Shown here: positions 55,601 through 64,000 of the stretch, piece by piece
Position numbering within the stretch: the first letter of the stretch is position 1
Layout of the letters: each line of letters begins with the position of its first letter
From: Roseomonas sp. AR75
GTDB lineage: Bacteria > Pseudomonadota > Alphaproteobacteria > Acetobacterales > Acetobacteraceae
Direction: 5' to 3'
Length of the DNA: 64,000 nucleotides
Assembly: GCF_005222815.1 (NCBI RefSeq)
Contig: NZ_STGB01000002.1
Location: forward strand, 310,001-374,000
Translations under genes and position numbers: made by a program
Notes under the pieces: model-generated
What the model was told of the DNA's origin: nothing
Seen by the model: the letters and a program-made list of their open reading frames with translations, nothing else
Database searches by the model: none

Positions 55601-56220
55601 CGTGGCGCCATCTCCTTCAGCGCCTCGGTGATCAGCGCCTCGAGCGCGGCCTCCTTGCCGACGCGCTTGGCGGCGCGCGCGACGGCCGCACTCGCCTCGG
55701 GCCGCTTCATGCCGAGATTGACCAGCGCGGAGACGGCATCGGCCTCGCCGCCCTCCGGCGCCTGCACGGCGATGGCGACGCCGCCGAGCCCGTCGGCCTC
55801 CGGCGTGGCGCGGCCGACGGCCCATTTCTGCATCGCGGGCTCGTCGATGATGCGGTTGGCGGTGGCGGCGCCGAGCCCCTTCACCTCCGAGAGCTTCTTG
55901 CGCTCCTTCGCCGCGATGGCGGCGGCGAGCTGGTTCGGCGTGAGGCCCGACAGCACCAGCAGCGCCTTCTGCGGGCCGACGGTCTTCACCTCGATCAGCG
56001 CCCGGAAGGCCTCGCGCTCGGCGGCGTCGAAGAAGCCGTACAGCGTGATGGCGTCCTGGCTGACGCGGGTCTCGACCAGCAGCCGCTGCGCGCCGTCGCG
56101 GCCGGTGAGCTTGTCGAGCGTCTTGCGCGAGCAGGCGACGAGATAGCCGACGCCGTTCACGTCAAGCACGCAGCCATTCTCATGGACGCTTTCGACGATG
56201 CCGCGGAGGGAGCCAATCAT
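55597..56220 (-). CDS. ruvA: Holliday junction-binding protein RuvA
   Basis: A 207-residue protein: N-terminal OB domain ([28 protein letters not shown]), helix-hairpin-helix region ([38 protein letters not shown]) and the C-terminal RuvB-contact domain ([20 protein letters not shown]). The C-terminal Ala-rich linker is normal. ATG 56220; the upstream gap to ruvC holds a large palindromic repeat. Confidence 0.98.
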   Translation of the reverse strand: MIGSLRGIVESVHENGCVLDVNGVGYLVACSRKTLDKLTGRDGAQRLLVETRVSQDAITLYGFFDAAEREAFRALIEVKTVGPQKALLVLSGLTPNQLAAAIAAKERKKLSEVKGLGAATANRIIDEPAMQKWAVGRATPEADGLGGVAIAVQAPEGGEADAVSALVNLGMKRPEASAAVARAAKRVGKEAALEALITEALKEMAPR

Positions 56221-56247
56221 GCGCGGCGGCTCCGGCCAGCGCTAGTA

Positions 56248-56371
56248 AGACCCCCACCCCGACCAGCCTTCGGCCTCGCGGCAGTGCCGCAAGCCCCCGC
56301 TTCGCGGGAGAGGGAGCAGAGGCGCGACCCACTCCCTCTCCCGCTTGCTGGGGAGGGTTGGGGTGGGGGTT
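56248..56371. repeat. Dispersed palindromic intergenic repeat, copy B, within a large inverted repeat
   Basis: gacccccaccccgacc (56249-56264) is inverted as ggttggggtgggggt (56356-56370), and the inner blocks cttcgcgggagagggag (about 56300-56316) and ctccctctcccgcttg (56332-56347) are also inverted, so the whole 124 bp can fold as a long cruciform. Smaller perfect hairpins sit inside: GCGGC-agt-GCCGC (56278-56290) and CCCGC-ttc-GCGGG (56296-56308). Related in sequence to the element at 45262. Confidence 0.85.
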
Positions 56372-56406
56372 CGATCCGCGCGCCCATCATGCCCGCGCCC
56401 TCCGGC

Positions 56407-56934
56407 TCATCCCCGCGCGCTCCGCGCGACCGCCGCCGAATACGCATTCCGCGTGCTGCGGTGATGCGCGTGGCAGATCGCGATGGCCAGCGCATCGGCG
56501 GCGTCCGCGCGGCGAAACGTCACGCCCGGCAGCAACTGCCGCACCATCGCCTGCACCTGCTCCTTCGCCGCGTGGCCCGTGCCGACCACCGCGCGCTTCA
56601 CCTCCATCGCGCCGTATTCACGCACCGCCACGCCGGCCAGTGCCGGCGCCAGCAGCACCACGCCGCGCGCCTGGCCGAGCTTCAGCGCGCTTTCAGGGTT
56701 GCGCGCGACATAGGTGTGCTCCACCGCGGCCTCGTCCGGGGTCCATTCAGCGAGCACCGCCGCCAGGCCGCGATGCAGCGCCAGCAGGCGCACGGAAAGG
56801 TCCTCGCCGGCGCTGGTGGAGACCACGCCGTCGGCCAGGAAGCGCAGGCGGAAGCCGTCATGCTCCACCAGCCCCCAGCCAGTGTGCTGCAGGCCGGGGT
56901 CCAGCCCCAGGATGCGAATCGGTGCGCCCGCCAT
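56407..56934 (-). CDS. ruvC: Holliday junction resolvase RuvC
   Basis: A 175-residue RNase H-fold nuclease. The acidic catalytic residues are D12 (RILGLDPGLQHTGWG), E72 (AAVEHTYVARNPESALKLGQARG), D144 and D147 (TFRRADAADALAIAICHAH). It cuts Holliday junctions after RuvAB branch migration. Start taken as ATG 56934; an in-frame ATG at 56970 would add 12 residues. Confidence 0.97.
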   Translation of the reverse strand: MAGAPIRILGLDPGLQHTGWGLVEHDGFRLRFLADGVVSTSAGEDLSVRLLALHRGLAAVLAEWTPDEAAVEHTYVARNPESALKLGQARGVVLLAPALAGVAVREYGAMEVKRAVVGTGHAAKEQVQAMVRQLLPGVTFRRADAADALAIAICHAHHRSTRNAYSAAVARSARG

Positions 56935-57034
56935 GCTCCCTGCATAGACCCACCGGCCCAGGGAAAGCACGCCCGTCCCAGGGGAAGACCCGCAGGCTGC
57001 GCCTCGTTGCGTGGTGCGCTAGGTTCGCCCCCGA

Positions 57035-58294
57035 ATGCACCCGGCCGGAGTCCTGCCCATGCCGATACGGTCTGCCCATCCGACCGCTTCCGGTCGCCGC
57101 CGCCTGCTGCGCGGCGCGGCGGCGGGCGCGCTCGCGGCCGGCCTGCCCGGCTGCGCGCTGCCGGTGCGGGAGCCGCCCGTGCCGCGTTACCTTACCGGCA
57201 CCGCCCGCGTACTCGGCGTGCCGAACGAGCGCTTCCGCCCCGACCAGCCGAACGGCTTCGAGGCCTTCGACGCGGAGGCGAGCGCGGCGCTGCGCCGGCA
57301 GGCCGCGCGTCGCGGCATCGCGCGGACGTCCGATCTGTCGGGGCTCAACCTGCTGGCCATCTCGGGCGGCGGCGAGAACGGCGCCTTCGGCGCGGGGCTG
57401 CTGAATGGCTGGACCGCGCATGGCAACCGGCCGGTCTTCGACCTGGTCACAGGCGTGTCCACCGGCGCGCTGACAGCGCCCTTCGCTTTCCTGGGCAGCG
57501 CCTGGGACGAGAAGCTGAAATCCGTCTACACCGACATCACGCCGGAGCGCGTGGCGATCCGGCGCTGGTTCACCGCGGCGCTGTTCGACGACGCGCTGGC
57601 CGACACCGCGCCGCTCTTCGCGATGATCTCGGAATACCTCGACGACGCCATGATCGCGGCGATCGCCGAGGCCTATGACGAGGGGCGGCTGCTGATGGTC
57701 GCCAGCACCGATATCGATGCGCAGGTGCCGGTGATCTGGAACATCGGCGCCATCGCCAAGAGCGGACACCCCAGGGCGCTGGACACGGTGCGGCGCATCC
57801 TGCTGGCCTCCGCCGCCATCCCGGGCGCATTCCCGCCGGTGCTGTTCGACACCGAGGTCGATGGCGTGCGCCACCAGGAGATGCATGTGGATGGCGGCGC
57901 CTTCGCGCAGGCCTTCCTATACCCCGCCGCGGCCACGCGGGCGCGGCGGGACGCGCTGGCGAACAATCGCCGTGTCACGCCGGCGACGGCCTGGATCATC
58001 CGCAACGGCCGCATCGACCCGGAATGGGCCGATACCACGCGGCGCACCGTCTCCATCGCCGGGCGCGCCGTCTCCACCATGATCGCGGCAAGCGGCTACA
58101 ACGACGTGGTCCGGATGTATTTCGCCGCGCAGCGCGACGGAATCGATTTCAACCTGGCCTATATCGGGCGCGACTTCACCGCCGAATACACCGTGCCCTT
58201 CGAGCAGGCCTATATGCGGGCGCTCTACGAATACGGCTTCGAACGCGCGCGCCGCGGCTTCGACTGGACGCTGATCCCGCCGGGCGCGGCGTGA
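57035..58294 (+). CDS. Patatin-like phospholipase, predicted exported or lipoprotein
   Basis: A 419-residue protein with an N-terminal twin-arginine-like signal ending in a possible lipobox (RRRLLRGAAAGALAAGLPGC). The patatin domain has the oxyanion loop ISGGGENGAFGAGLLNGW, the nucleophile elbow GVSTG and the catalytic Asp in MHVDGGAFAQ. It should hydrolyse acyl esters of lipids in the envelope. ATG at 57035, or 57059 for a shorter signal. Divergent from ruvC; no operon partner downstream (the next gene is on the other strand). Confidence 0.88.
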   Translation: MHPAGVLPMPIRSAHPTASGRRRLLRGAAAGALAAGLPGCALPVREPPVPRYLTGTARVLGVPNERFRPDQPNGFEAFDAEASAALRRQAARRGIARTSDLSGLNLLAISGGGENGAFGAGLLNGWTAHGNRPVFDLVTGVSTGALTAPFAFLGSAWDEKLKSVYTDITPERVAIRRWFTAALFDDALADTAPLFAMISEYLDDAMIAAIAEAYDEGRLLMVASTDIDAQVPVIWNIGAIAKSGHPRALDTVRRILLASAAIPGAFPPVLFDTEVDGVRHQEMHVDGGAFAQAFLYPAAATRARRDALANNRRVTPATAWIIRNGRIDPEWADTTRRTVSIAGRAVSTMIAASGYNDVVRMYFAAQRDGIDFNLAYIGRDFTAEYTVPFEQAYMRALYEYGFERARRGFDWTLIPPGAA

Positions 58295-58297
58295 GGA

Positions 58298-58954
58298 TCA
58301 GTGCGGCCGGCTGCGCGCCGCGCGCACCTCGGCCACGGCGGCGCCGAGCGAACGGTTCAGGCTCTCGATTCGCGTCACCAGCTCCAGCCAGTCCTGGATG
58401 CGCAGCAATTCGTCGCTGCTGAACAGCAGCGGCAACAGGCCGGAGGCGCGGACGAGGCCGAGCAGCAGCGCATCGCGCGGCTCCGGGATCTCCTCCGCCA
58501 GCAGCAGGCGGCGCAGGCGCGCGCGGGCATCCTCCGCCATCTCCCGCCCCGAGCCCTTCGGATGCCGCCGGTCGGGGAAGACCCAGAGCACCCGCCCCTC
58601 CTCCCGCCGCAGCACGCCGGAAGCGACCAGGCGATCGAGCAGCGCCTCTCGGGCCGCCGGCACCTCCCGCGCCAGCAGAACCAGCGCCCCGCGCGCATCT
58701 CCGGGCGCGCCCGGGGTGTCGAGCGCGGCGAGGATGCGGTCGGCGACCTTGTCCCAGGTGGGGGTGCTGTCCACCACCCAGAGCCGGTCGCGATCCGTGT
58801 CCACCCGCCCGGCCAGCGCCAAATCCATGATCAGCGCGCCGGCCAGCGCGAGGTCCGGCGCCATGCCGAGCCGCCCCACCGGCCGCCCCGTCTCGTCGTC
58901 CAGCGACAGCAGGACGATCTCCTCCGCGAGGGTCGGGGCGGGGGCGGCGGTCAT
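58298..58954 (-). CDS. GPP34 (GOLPH3-like) family protein
   Basis: A 218-residue protein with LAEEIVLLSLDDETGRPVGRL, LALAGALIMDLALAGRVDTDRDRLWVVDS and WDKVADRILAALD, the signature of the Golgi phosphoprotein 3 fold, mostly alpha-helical. In eukaryotes GOLPH3 binds PI4P; bacterial members are most frequent in actinobacteria and have no known role. Its ATG overlaps the stop of the gamma-glutamyltransferase gene (ATGA), so the two are translationally coupled. Confidence 0.85.
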   Translation of the reverse strand: MTAAPAPTLAEEIVLLSLDDETGRPVGRLGMAPDLALAGALIMDLALAGRVDTDRDRLWVVDSTPTWDKVADRILAALDTPGAPGDARGALVLLAREVPAAREALLDRLVASGVLRREEGRVLWVFPDRRHPKGSGREMAEDARARLRRLLLAEEIPEPRDALLLGLVRASGLLPLLFSSDELLRIQDWLELVTRIESLNRSLGAAVAEVRAARSRPH

Positions 58955-60534
58955 TGCGCCAGCGCGGCCGACCAGGGCGACATCGCGTCGCTGACGCCGG
59001 TGCGCATGCCGTCCGGCCCGATGGCGATCAGGTTCGGGCAGGCATAGTTCACCGGCAGCACCGCGTGCTCGACCGCCTGCAACGGGCCGGCGGCCTCGGC
59101 GAGCGCCGCGAGCGATTCGGGCGCGAGCCGCGCATCGGCCATCACCCCCTCCGGCCCCGAGACGTCGATGCGCGGCTGGTGCGCGGCCTGCGCCGGGTCC
59201 ATGCCGAAGCCCGCGACGAAGGACAGCATCTGGAAGACGGCGGCCAGGATGCGCCGGCCGCCCGAGGCGCCAAGCGCGATCGCAGGAACGCCCGCCGCAT
59301 CGGTCGCGATCACCGGCGACATGTTGGTCAGCGGCCGCTTGCCGGGCGCCATCGCATTGGGCGTGCCGGGGCGCGGATCGAACCACATCACCCCGTTGTT
59401 CATCAGCACGCCCGAGCGCGGCAGCACCACGCGGCTGCCCATGGAGGAGAGCAGCGTGGTGGTCATCGAGACCATCATGCCCTCCGCATCGCAGACGGTC
59501 AGATGCGTGGTGCAGCTGTCCGCGCCCTTCGGCTCGGCATCGCCGAGGCCGGAAAGGCGCTCGGCATAGGCGCCCTGCACGGCGCGGGCGAAGGCAAGGT
59601 TCCAGCCGGGTGAGGGTTCCTTCCCCGACCAGTCGGCTGCCTCCATCAGCGCCATGACGCGGCGGAAGGTCGGCGCGGCGGTCAGGCCGTTGGAGAGATG
59701 CACGGTGCGGCCGCGCCAGGGCACCGAGACGGCGGGCAGGAACCGGGCCCGGCAGGCGGCGAGATCGGCCGCGGTGAGCAGCGCGCCCGCCTCCCGGCAA
59801 TCGGCGGCGATCGCCTGCGCGACCTCGCCTTCGTAGAAGTCGCGGAAGCCGCGGCGGGCGAGCTGCTCCAGCGTGTCGGCCAGCGCACCGAGGCGGAAAT
59901 AGCCCGGCGCACCCTGATAGGGCGGCACGGGCGGCAGTCCGTTCGGCAGATAGATCCGGGCGGATTCAGCGTAGAGCCGCAGCACCGAGGCGGAGTTCGC
60001 GACCTTCAGCGTGGTGAACCAGTCCTGCGGCAGGCCGCGCCGGGCCAGCGCGATGGCGGGCGCGAGCACATCGGCCACGGGCAGCTTGCCATGCTTCGCG
60101 TGCAGCGCCGCATAGCCCGCGACCGAGGACGGGATGACGAAGGAGAGCGGGCCGTGGATGTTGCGGTCGCCCTCCACCTCCGGCCAGGTGAAGAGGTCGC
60201 TCTTCACGCGGCCGGTGAGCGGGAAGGCCGAGGGATCGAGGCCGGCCGGCGCCACCGGGCCGAAATCGAGCGTCTCGGCGGCCTGCCCGGGGGCGGCGAC
60301 CTGCGCGAAGCCGATGCCGCCCAGGCCGGAATTCCAGGGCTCCATGGCGGCGAGGGCGAAGGCGGTGGCCACAGCGGCATCGGCCGCATTGCCGCCGGCC
60401 TCCAGCATGGCGATGCCGGCAAGGGCGGCGTCGCGGGACTGGCTGACCACCATGCCGCGGCGTCCGCGGGCGGCCGGCTTGGTGACCTGCCAATGCTGGG
60501 TGAGATGGGCGGGCGGGTCGTAGTTCAGGGGCAT
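58951..60534 (-). CDS. Gamma-glutamyltransferase family protein
   Basis: A 527-residue Ntn-hydrolase proenzyme: GMVVSQSRDAALAGIAMLEAGGNAADAAVA, MEPWNSGLGGIGF, the autocleavage/nucleophile site SCTTHLTVCDAEG (T342) and C-terminal GASGGRRILAAVFQ. No signal peptide is visible, so it is probably cytoplasmic, unlike E. coli GGT; this fits GGT-like acylases/amidases that open amide bonds in catabolic pathways. Followed by the GPP34 gene and preceded by a GntR/FCD regulator on the same strand. Confidence 0.9.
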   Translation of the reverse strand: MPLNYDPPAHLTQHWQVTKPAARGRRGMVVSQSRDAALAGIAMLEAGGNAADAAVATAFALAAMEPWNSGLGGIGFAQVAAPGQAAETLDFGPVAPAGLDPSAFPLTGRVKSDLFTWPEVEGDRNIHGPLSFVIPSSVAGYAALHAKHGKLPVADVLAPAIALARRGLPQDWFTTLKVANSASVLRLYAESARIYLPNGLPPVPPYQGAPGYFRLGALADTLEQLARRGFRDFYEGEVAQAIAADCREAGALLTAADLAACRARFLPAVSVPWRGRTVHLSNGLTAAPTFRRVMALMEAADWSGKEPSPGWNLAFARAVQGAYAERLSGLGDAEPKGADSCTTHLTVCDAEGMMVSMTTTLLSSMGSRVVLPRSGVLMNNGVMWFDPRPGTPNAMAPGKRPLTNMSPVIATDAAGVPAIALGASGGRRILAAVFQMLSFVAGFGMDPAQAAHQPRIDVSGPEGVMADARLAPESLAALAEAAGPLQAVEHAVLPVNYACPNLIAIGPDGMRTGVSDAMSPWSAALAQ

Positions 60535-60607
60535 GCGGCGTTCCTTTCCGCCGGCCAGGATCGGCCCCGGCCGCGGGGCCGGCAAGCGGGGCGGCGGCGC
60601 CGACGCC

Positions 60608-61342
60608 TCAGCGCCGCTGGCGACGGCGTGCCTCGATGGCAGTCTCGAAGTCGAAGCCCTCATGCCAGGCGATATGCGCTTCCAGCGCCGTGCGCGCGCC
60701 ATCCGCATCGCCGCCTTCCAGGCAATCGAGCAGCGCGCGATGCTCCGCGACGATGGTGCGCGAATCGCGCACGCCGAGGCCGAGCCCCCACACCACGCAA
60801 AGCTGCCGCGCCAGGCCCAGCCACAGCGCATGCAGCGCGGCGTTGCCGGAAAGCCGGCAGAGCTCCCCATGGAAGGCGGCATCGGCCGCGACGGCCGCGG
60901 CGGTATCGGCCTCTGCCACGGCCTGCTCATGCGTCTCGGCGGCGCGGCGCGCGCCCTCCAGCGCGGCGGCGCGCATCCCCGCGGCGACGATCTCCCGCAA
61001 CGCCAGCGTCTCCAGCGCATTGCGCACCCGGAAGAGTTCCGCGACGCCCTGGCTGGTGACCTGCATCAGCCGCATGCCCTTGTAGGGCGTGCTGACGACG
61101 ATGCCCTGGCTTTCCAGCAGGCGCAGCGCCTCCCGCACGGGCACGCGGCTGATGCCGAGGTCGCGGGCGATCTCGGCTTCCACCAGGCGGTCACCCGGCA
61201 GGAAGGCACCCCGCGCGGCGGCAGCGACCACGGCCTCGGCGGCCTGTTCCACCATGGTGCGGGGCTGCACCGGGGAGAGCCGGCGGGCCGGGCCAGGTCC
61301 ACTTGGCAAACCGTGGCGCGGCGTGACGGAGAAGGGGCTCAC
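60608..61342 (-). CDS. GntR-family regulator, FCD subfamily
   Basis: A 244-residue regulator. Winged helix-turn-helix (about 37-90: PGDRLVEAEIARDLGISRVPVREALRLLESQGIV) and an all-helical FCD domain with metal-binding residues (DAAFHGELCRLSGNAALHALW, EHRALLDCLEGGD). It senses carboxylate-type metabolites. I take the GTG at 61342 as start: an upstream TTG at 61399 falls inside the best promoter sequence. Adjacent and co-directional to the GGT-GPP34 pair and divergent from malate synthase; either may be its target. Confidence 0.9.
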   Translation of the reverse strand: MSPFSVTPRHGLPSGPGPARRLSPVQPRTMVEQAAEAVVAAAARGAFLPGDRLVEAEIARDLGISRVPVREALRLLESQGIVVSTPYKGMRLMQVTSQGVAELFRVRNALETLALREIVAAGMRAAALEGARRAAETHEQAVAEADTAAAVAADAAFHGELCRLSGNAALHALWLGLARQLCVVWGLGLGVRDSRTIVAEHRALLDCLEGGDADGARTALEAHIAWHEGFDFETAIEARRRQRR

Positions 61343-61370
61343 GATGACGGGGGTTCCCGATATTGTGATT

Positions 61371-61399
61371 AGTCTACTTTCTATCTCTTTGTTGACCAA
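61371..61399 (-). promoter_or_regulatory. Candidate promoter of the GntR/FCD gene
   Basis: On the minus strand TTGGTC (61399-61394), a 17-bp spacer and TAGACT (61376-61371) match a sigma-70-like pattern moderately (3/6 and 4/6), in an unusually AT-rich patch of the 291-bp divergent gap. Transcription would start about 20 bp before the GTG at 61342. Confidence 0.35.
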
Positions 61400-61633
61400 G
61401 TCCAGTCATGCCGAAACTGAACCTTTTTTCGGCGCGTGCCCTGCCGCACTACTTCGGGTGTGTTCAGAACTGATTTCTCTCGCAAGAGTTGTGCGCCGCG
61501 GGCCGCTGCGCTGAACACGCCGGAAAACCCCGCCGCCCCCTCCGCCCCCTTGCCTCTGCTGGCGATTGCCCGCAAACCCCGCCGCGCCGCCGCCCCGCCT
61601 TGGGTGGACGGCCAGGAACGGAGTGAACGACAG

Positions 61634-63796
61634 GTGGCAGGAACGGTCCGGATCGGCGGCCTCGGCGTGGCCGCCGCGCTGCGCGATTTCATCGAGAACG
61701 AGGCGCTGCCCGGCACCGGCGTGGAGCCGGCCCGGTTCTGGTCCTCGCTGGAAGCGATCCTGCGGGACTGGGCGCCGCGCAACGCGGCGCTGCTGGAAAA
61801 GCGCGACGCGCTGCAGGCGAAGATCGACGCCTGGCACCGCGCCAACCCCGCGCGCCCGGTGGACCTCGACGCCTACAAGGCGTTCCTGACCGAGATCGGC
61901 TACCTGCTGCCGGAGCCGGCGGATTTCACCATCGGCACGACCGATGTGGACCCCGAGATCGCGCAGATCGCCGGGCCGCAGCTTGTCGTGCCCGTCTCCA
62001 ACGCGCGCTATGCGCTGAACGCGGCGAATGCGCGCTGGGGCAGCCTGTACGACGCGCTCTATGGCACCGATGCGATCGCCGAGGATGACGGCGCGGAGAA
62101 GGGCAAGGGCTACAACCCGAAGCGCGGCGCCCGGGTGATCGCCTTCGCGCGGAAGGCGCTCGACCAGGCCGCCCCGCTGGCCGGCGGCGCGAGCCATGCC
62201 GAGGCGACGAACTACGCCATCGAGGGCGGCGCGCTGACCGTCACGCTGAGGGATGGCCGCAAGGTCGGCCTGGCACGGCCGGGCCAGTGCGTCGGCTACC
62301 AGGGCGATGCCTGGGCGCCGACCGCGATCCTGCTGGTCAACCACGGCCTGCACATCGAGCTGCATGTCGACCGCACCAGCGCGATCGGCAAGGACGATCC
62401 CGCCGGCATCTCGGACGTCGTGCTGGAATCCGCGCTGACCACCATCCAGGATTGCGAGGATTCCGTCGCGGCGGTGGACGCCGCCGACAAGGTGCTGGTC
62501 TATCGCAACTGGCTCGGCCTGATGAAGGGCGACCTGACGGCCGAGCTCGAGAAGGGCGGCAGGACCATCACGCGCCGGCTCAATCCCGACCGCATCTGGA
62601 AGACGCCCTCCGGCGGCGCCGTGACGCTGCATGGCCGGTCCGTGATGCTGGTGCGCAATGTCGGCCATCACATGATGACGGACATCGTCACCCTCGACGG
62701 AGCGGAGGTGCCGGAGACGGTGCTGGACGCCATGGTGACGGTGGCGATCGCGCTGCACGACATCCGCGGCAAGCGCCTGAACTCCCGCGCCGGCAGCGTC
62801 TACATCGTGAAGCCCAAGATGCACGGGCCGGAGGAGGTGGCCGCCGCCGACGCGCTGTTCGCGAAGGTGGAGGATGCGCTGGGTCTGAAGCGTGCGACCT
62901 TGAAGATGGGCATCATGGACGAGGAGCGGCGCACAACGGTCAACCTCAAGGCCTGCATCAAGGCCGCGAAGGACCGCGTGGTGTTCATCAATACCGGCTT
63001 CCTCGACCGCACCGGCGACGAGATGCACACCTCGATGGAAGCCGGCGCCATGGTGCGCAAGAACGACATGAAGGGCCTGCCCTGGATCAAGGCGTACGAG
63101 GACTGGAACGTCGATGTCGGCCTGGCCTGCGGCCTGCGCGGGCGGGCGCAGATCGGCAAGGGCATGTGGGCGATGCCCGACATGATGGCCGCGATGCTGG
63201 AACAGAAGGTCGGCCACCCCAAGGCCGGCGCAAACACCGCCTGGGTCCCCTCCCCCACCGCCGCGACGCTGCATGCGCTGCACTACCACGAGGTGGATGT
63301 GGCAGCGCGGCAGGCGGAGCTTGCCGGCGGCGGGCGCCGCGCGAAGCTCGACGACATCCTGACCGTGCCGCTGGCGCGCGAGACGAACTGGGCGCCGGCC
63401 GATGTGCAGGCGGAGCTCGACAACAACGCGCAGGGCATCCTGGGCTATGTCGTGCGCTGGGTGGACCAGGGTGTCGGCTGCTCCAAGGTGCCGGACATCA
63501 ACGATGTCGGGCTGATGGAGGATCGCGCGACGCTGCGCATCTCCTCCCAGCACATCGCCAACTGGCTGCGCCACGGCATCTGCTCGAAGGAGCAGGTGAT
63601 GGAGACGATGCAGCGCATGGCGGCGGTCGTGGACCGGCAGAATGCCGGCGACCCGGCCTATGTGCCGATGGCGCCGGGCTTCGACGGCGTCGCCTTCAAG
63701 GCGGCCTGCGACCTGGTCTTCGAGGGTGCGGCGCAGCCGAACGGCTACACCGAATTCGTGCTGACCCGCCGGCGGCGGGAAGCGAAGGCGGCGTGA
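61634..63796 (+). CDS. glcB: Malate synthase G
   Basis: A 720-residue glyoxylate-cycle enzyme condensing acetyl-CoA and glyoxylate. Motifs: [25 protein letters not shown] at the N-terminus, [78 protein letters not shown], and the C-terminal [10 protein letters not shown] and [19 protein letters not shown], the latter with the catalytic Asp. The start is a GTG at 61634; earlier in-frame ATGs would add an unrelated Pro/Ala-rich extension. Divergent from the GntR/FCD gene. Confidence 0.97.
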   Translation: MAGTVRIGGLGVAAALRDFIENEALPGTGVEPARFWSSLEAILRDWAPRNAALLEKRDALQAKIDAWHRANPARPVDLDAYKAFLTEIGYLLPEPADFTIGTTDVDPEIAQIAGPQLVVPVSNARYALNAANARWGSLYDALYGTDAIAEDDGAEKGKGYNPKRGARVIAFARKALDQAAPLAGGASHAEATNYAIEGGALTVTLRDGRKVGLARPGQCVGYQGDAWAPTAILLVNHGLHIELHVDRTSAIGKDDPAGISDVVLESALTTIQDCEDSVAAVDAADKVLVYRNWLGLMKGDLTAELEKGGRTITRRLNPDRIWKTPSGGAVTLHGRSVMLVRNVGHHMMTDIVTLDGAEVPETVLDAMVTVAIALHDIRGKRLNSRAGSVYIVKPKMHGPEEVAAADALFAKVEDALGLKRATLKMGIMDEERRTTVNLKACIKAAKDRVVFINTGFLDRTGDEMHTSMEAGAMVRKNDMKGLPWIKAYEDWNVDVGLACGLRGRAQIGKGMWAMPDMMAAMLEQKVGHPKAGANTAWVPSPTAATLHALHYHEVDVAARQAELAGGGRRAKLDDILTVPLARETNWAPADVQAELDNNAQGILGYVVRWVDQGVGCSKVPDINDVGLMEDRATLRISSQHIANWLRHGICSKEQVMETMQRMAAVVDRQNAGDPAYVPMAPGFDGVAFKAACDLVFEGAAQPNGYTEFVLTRRRREAKAA

Positions 63797-63831
63797 GCCG
63801 GCGCGGCGCGGCGCGCGCCTGACAGCGCGCC

Positions 63832-64000
63832 GTGGACCCCGCCATCCTCGCGGAGCTGCATCGGCGCTATGCGGAGCCGCATCGCGCCTTCCATCGCTGG
63901 CCGCGCGTGGCCGAGCTGCTGGCGCAGGCCGAGGACGTGGCTGCCGCCATCGCGGACCGCAGCGCCTTCATCCTGGCGGTGCTGTTCCACAAGGCGGTGT
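63832..64000 (+). CDS. HD-superfamily phosphohydrolase-like protein, 3' part missing
   Basis: The first 56 codons from a GTG at 63832 encode ILAELHRRYAEPHRAFHRWPRVAELLAQAEDV and FILAVLFHKAV, then the window ends. This matches the N-terminus of small predicted metal-dependent HD phosphohydrolases (COG4339-like), where the two His of the first helices and an HD pair bind the metal. Here the HD position reads HK. An in-frame stop about 10 bp upstream limits the start to this GTG. It lies 35 bp after glcB. Confidence 0.7.
   Translation, partial: MDPAILAELHRRYAEPHRAFHRWPRVAELLAQAEDVAAAIADRSAFILAVLFHKAV

Noticed and set aside
61436..61633. Upstream ATG start for malate synthase giving 66 extra residues
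   Set aside because: The added segment is Pro/Ala/Arg-rich, unlike the family, and covers the divergent promoter region; the GTG at 61634 gives the standard length.

Overview
The window is very GC-rich (roughly 70%), almost fully coding, and has no phage, transposase, CRISPR or plasmid genes. The gene content points to an alphaproteobacterium, most likely an Acetobacteraceae (Roseomonas-like) chromosome: many periplasmic binding proteins of the Bug/TTT, Liv and NMT1 types, an RpoH heat-shock sigma factor, and the gene order ruvC-ruvA-ruvB-ybgC-tolQ-tolR-tolA-tolB-pal-cpoB-tilS-ftsH-folP-glmM. This placement is inferred from gene content; no 16S gene is present.

Layout. 1-4677 (minus): the N-terminal 1559 codons of a giant RTX-type secreted protein that runs off the left edge and ends in near-identical 543-bp (181-residue) tandem repeats. 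4920-15867: an IclR regulator, a class III aminotransferase, and a tightly coupled plus-strand operon. The operon encodes an HcnABC/LhpFEB-like three-subunit flavin/iron-sulfur dehydrogenase, two DHDPS-superfamily lyases, an SDR, a class III CoA-transferase and two Bug receptors. It looks like a dedicated catabolic island for an imino acid or related compound and is the best candidate for an undescribed system. 16226-19698: tRNA-Glu(CTC), DUF2256, a DUF6476-like membrane protein, an RluA/RluD pseudouridine synthase, rpoH and a VOC protein. 19708-19877: five consecutive perfect inverted repeats. 19884-27020 (minus): a complete Liv-type ABC importer followed by a flavin oxidase and an unrelated NMT1-type binding protein. 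27101-32652 (minus): a MgtC/DUF4010 membrane protein, GNAT, cupin, methyltransferase, purA and hisZ. 32821-34617: a second, complete RTX protein. 34627-40959: a secreted intradiol dioxygenase, a small lipoprotein, serA-serC, a PRC-barrel protein, DUF1328 and a SLAC1-like transporter.

40009-56934 (minus) is one long run of seventeen housekeeping genes: Holliday-junction processing (RuvABC), the Tol-Pal envelope machine with YbgC and CpoB, TilS, FtsH, FolP, GlmM, ThiD, PhzF and the SLAC1-like protein, mostly with overlapping stop and start codons. 57035-63796 holds a patatin-like lipase, a GPP34-family protein overlapping a gamma-glutamyltransferase, a GntR/FCD regulator and malate synthase G. 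An HD-domain protein is cut by the right edge.

Non-coding structure is mostly palindromic: hairpin clusters at 19.7 and 24.8 kb, a related intergenic repeat at 45.26 and 56.25 kb, and a hairpin-bearing segment that appears to form the N-terminus of ThiD. The only gene-free stretch over 300 bp is 15868-16225. Several starts are GTG or TTG; they were chosen from translational overlap, ribosome-binding sites and family alignment by eye.
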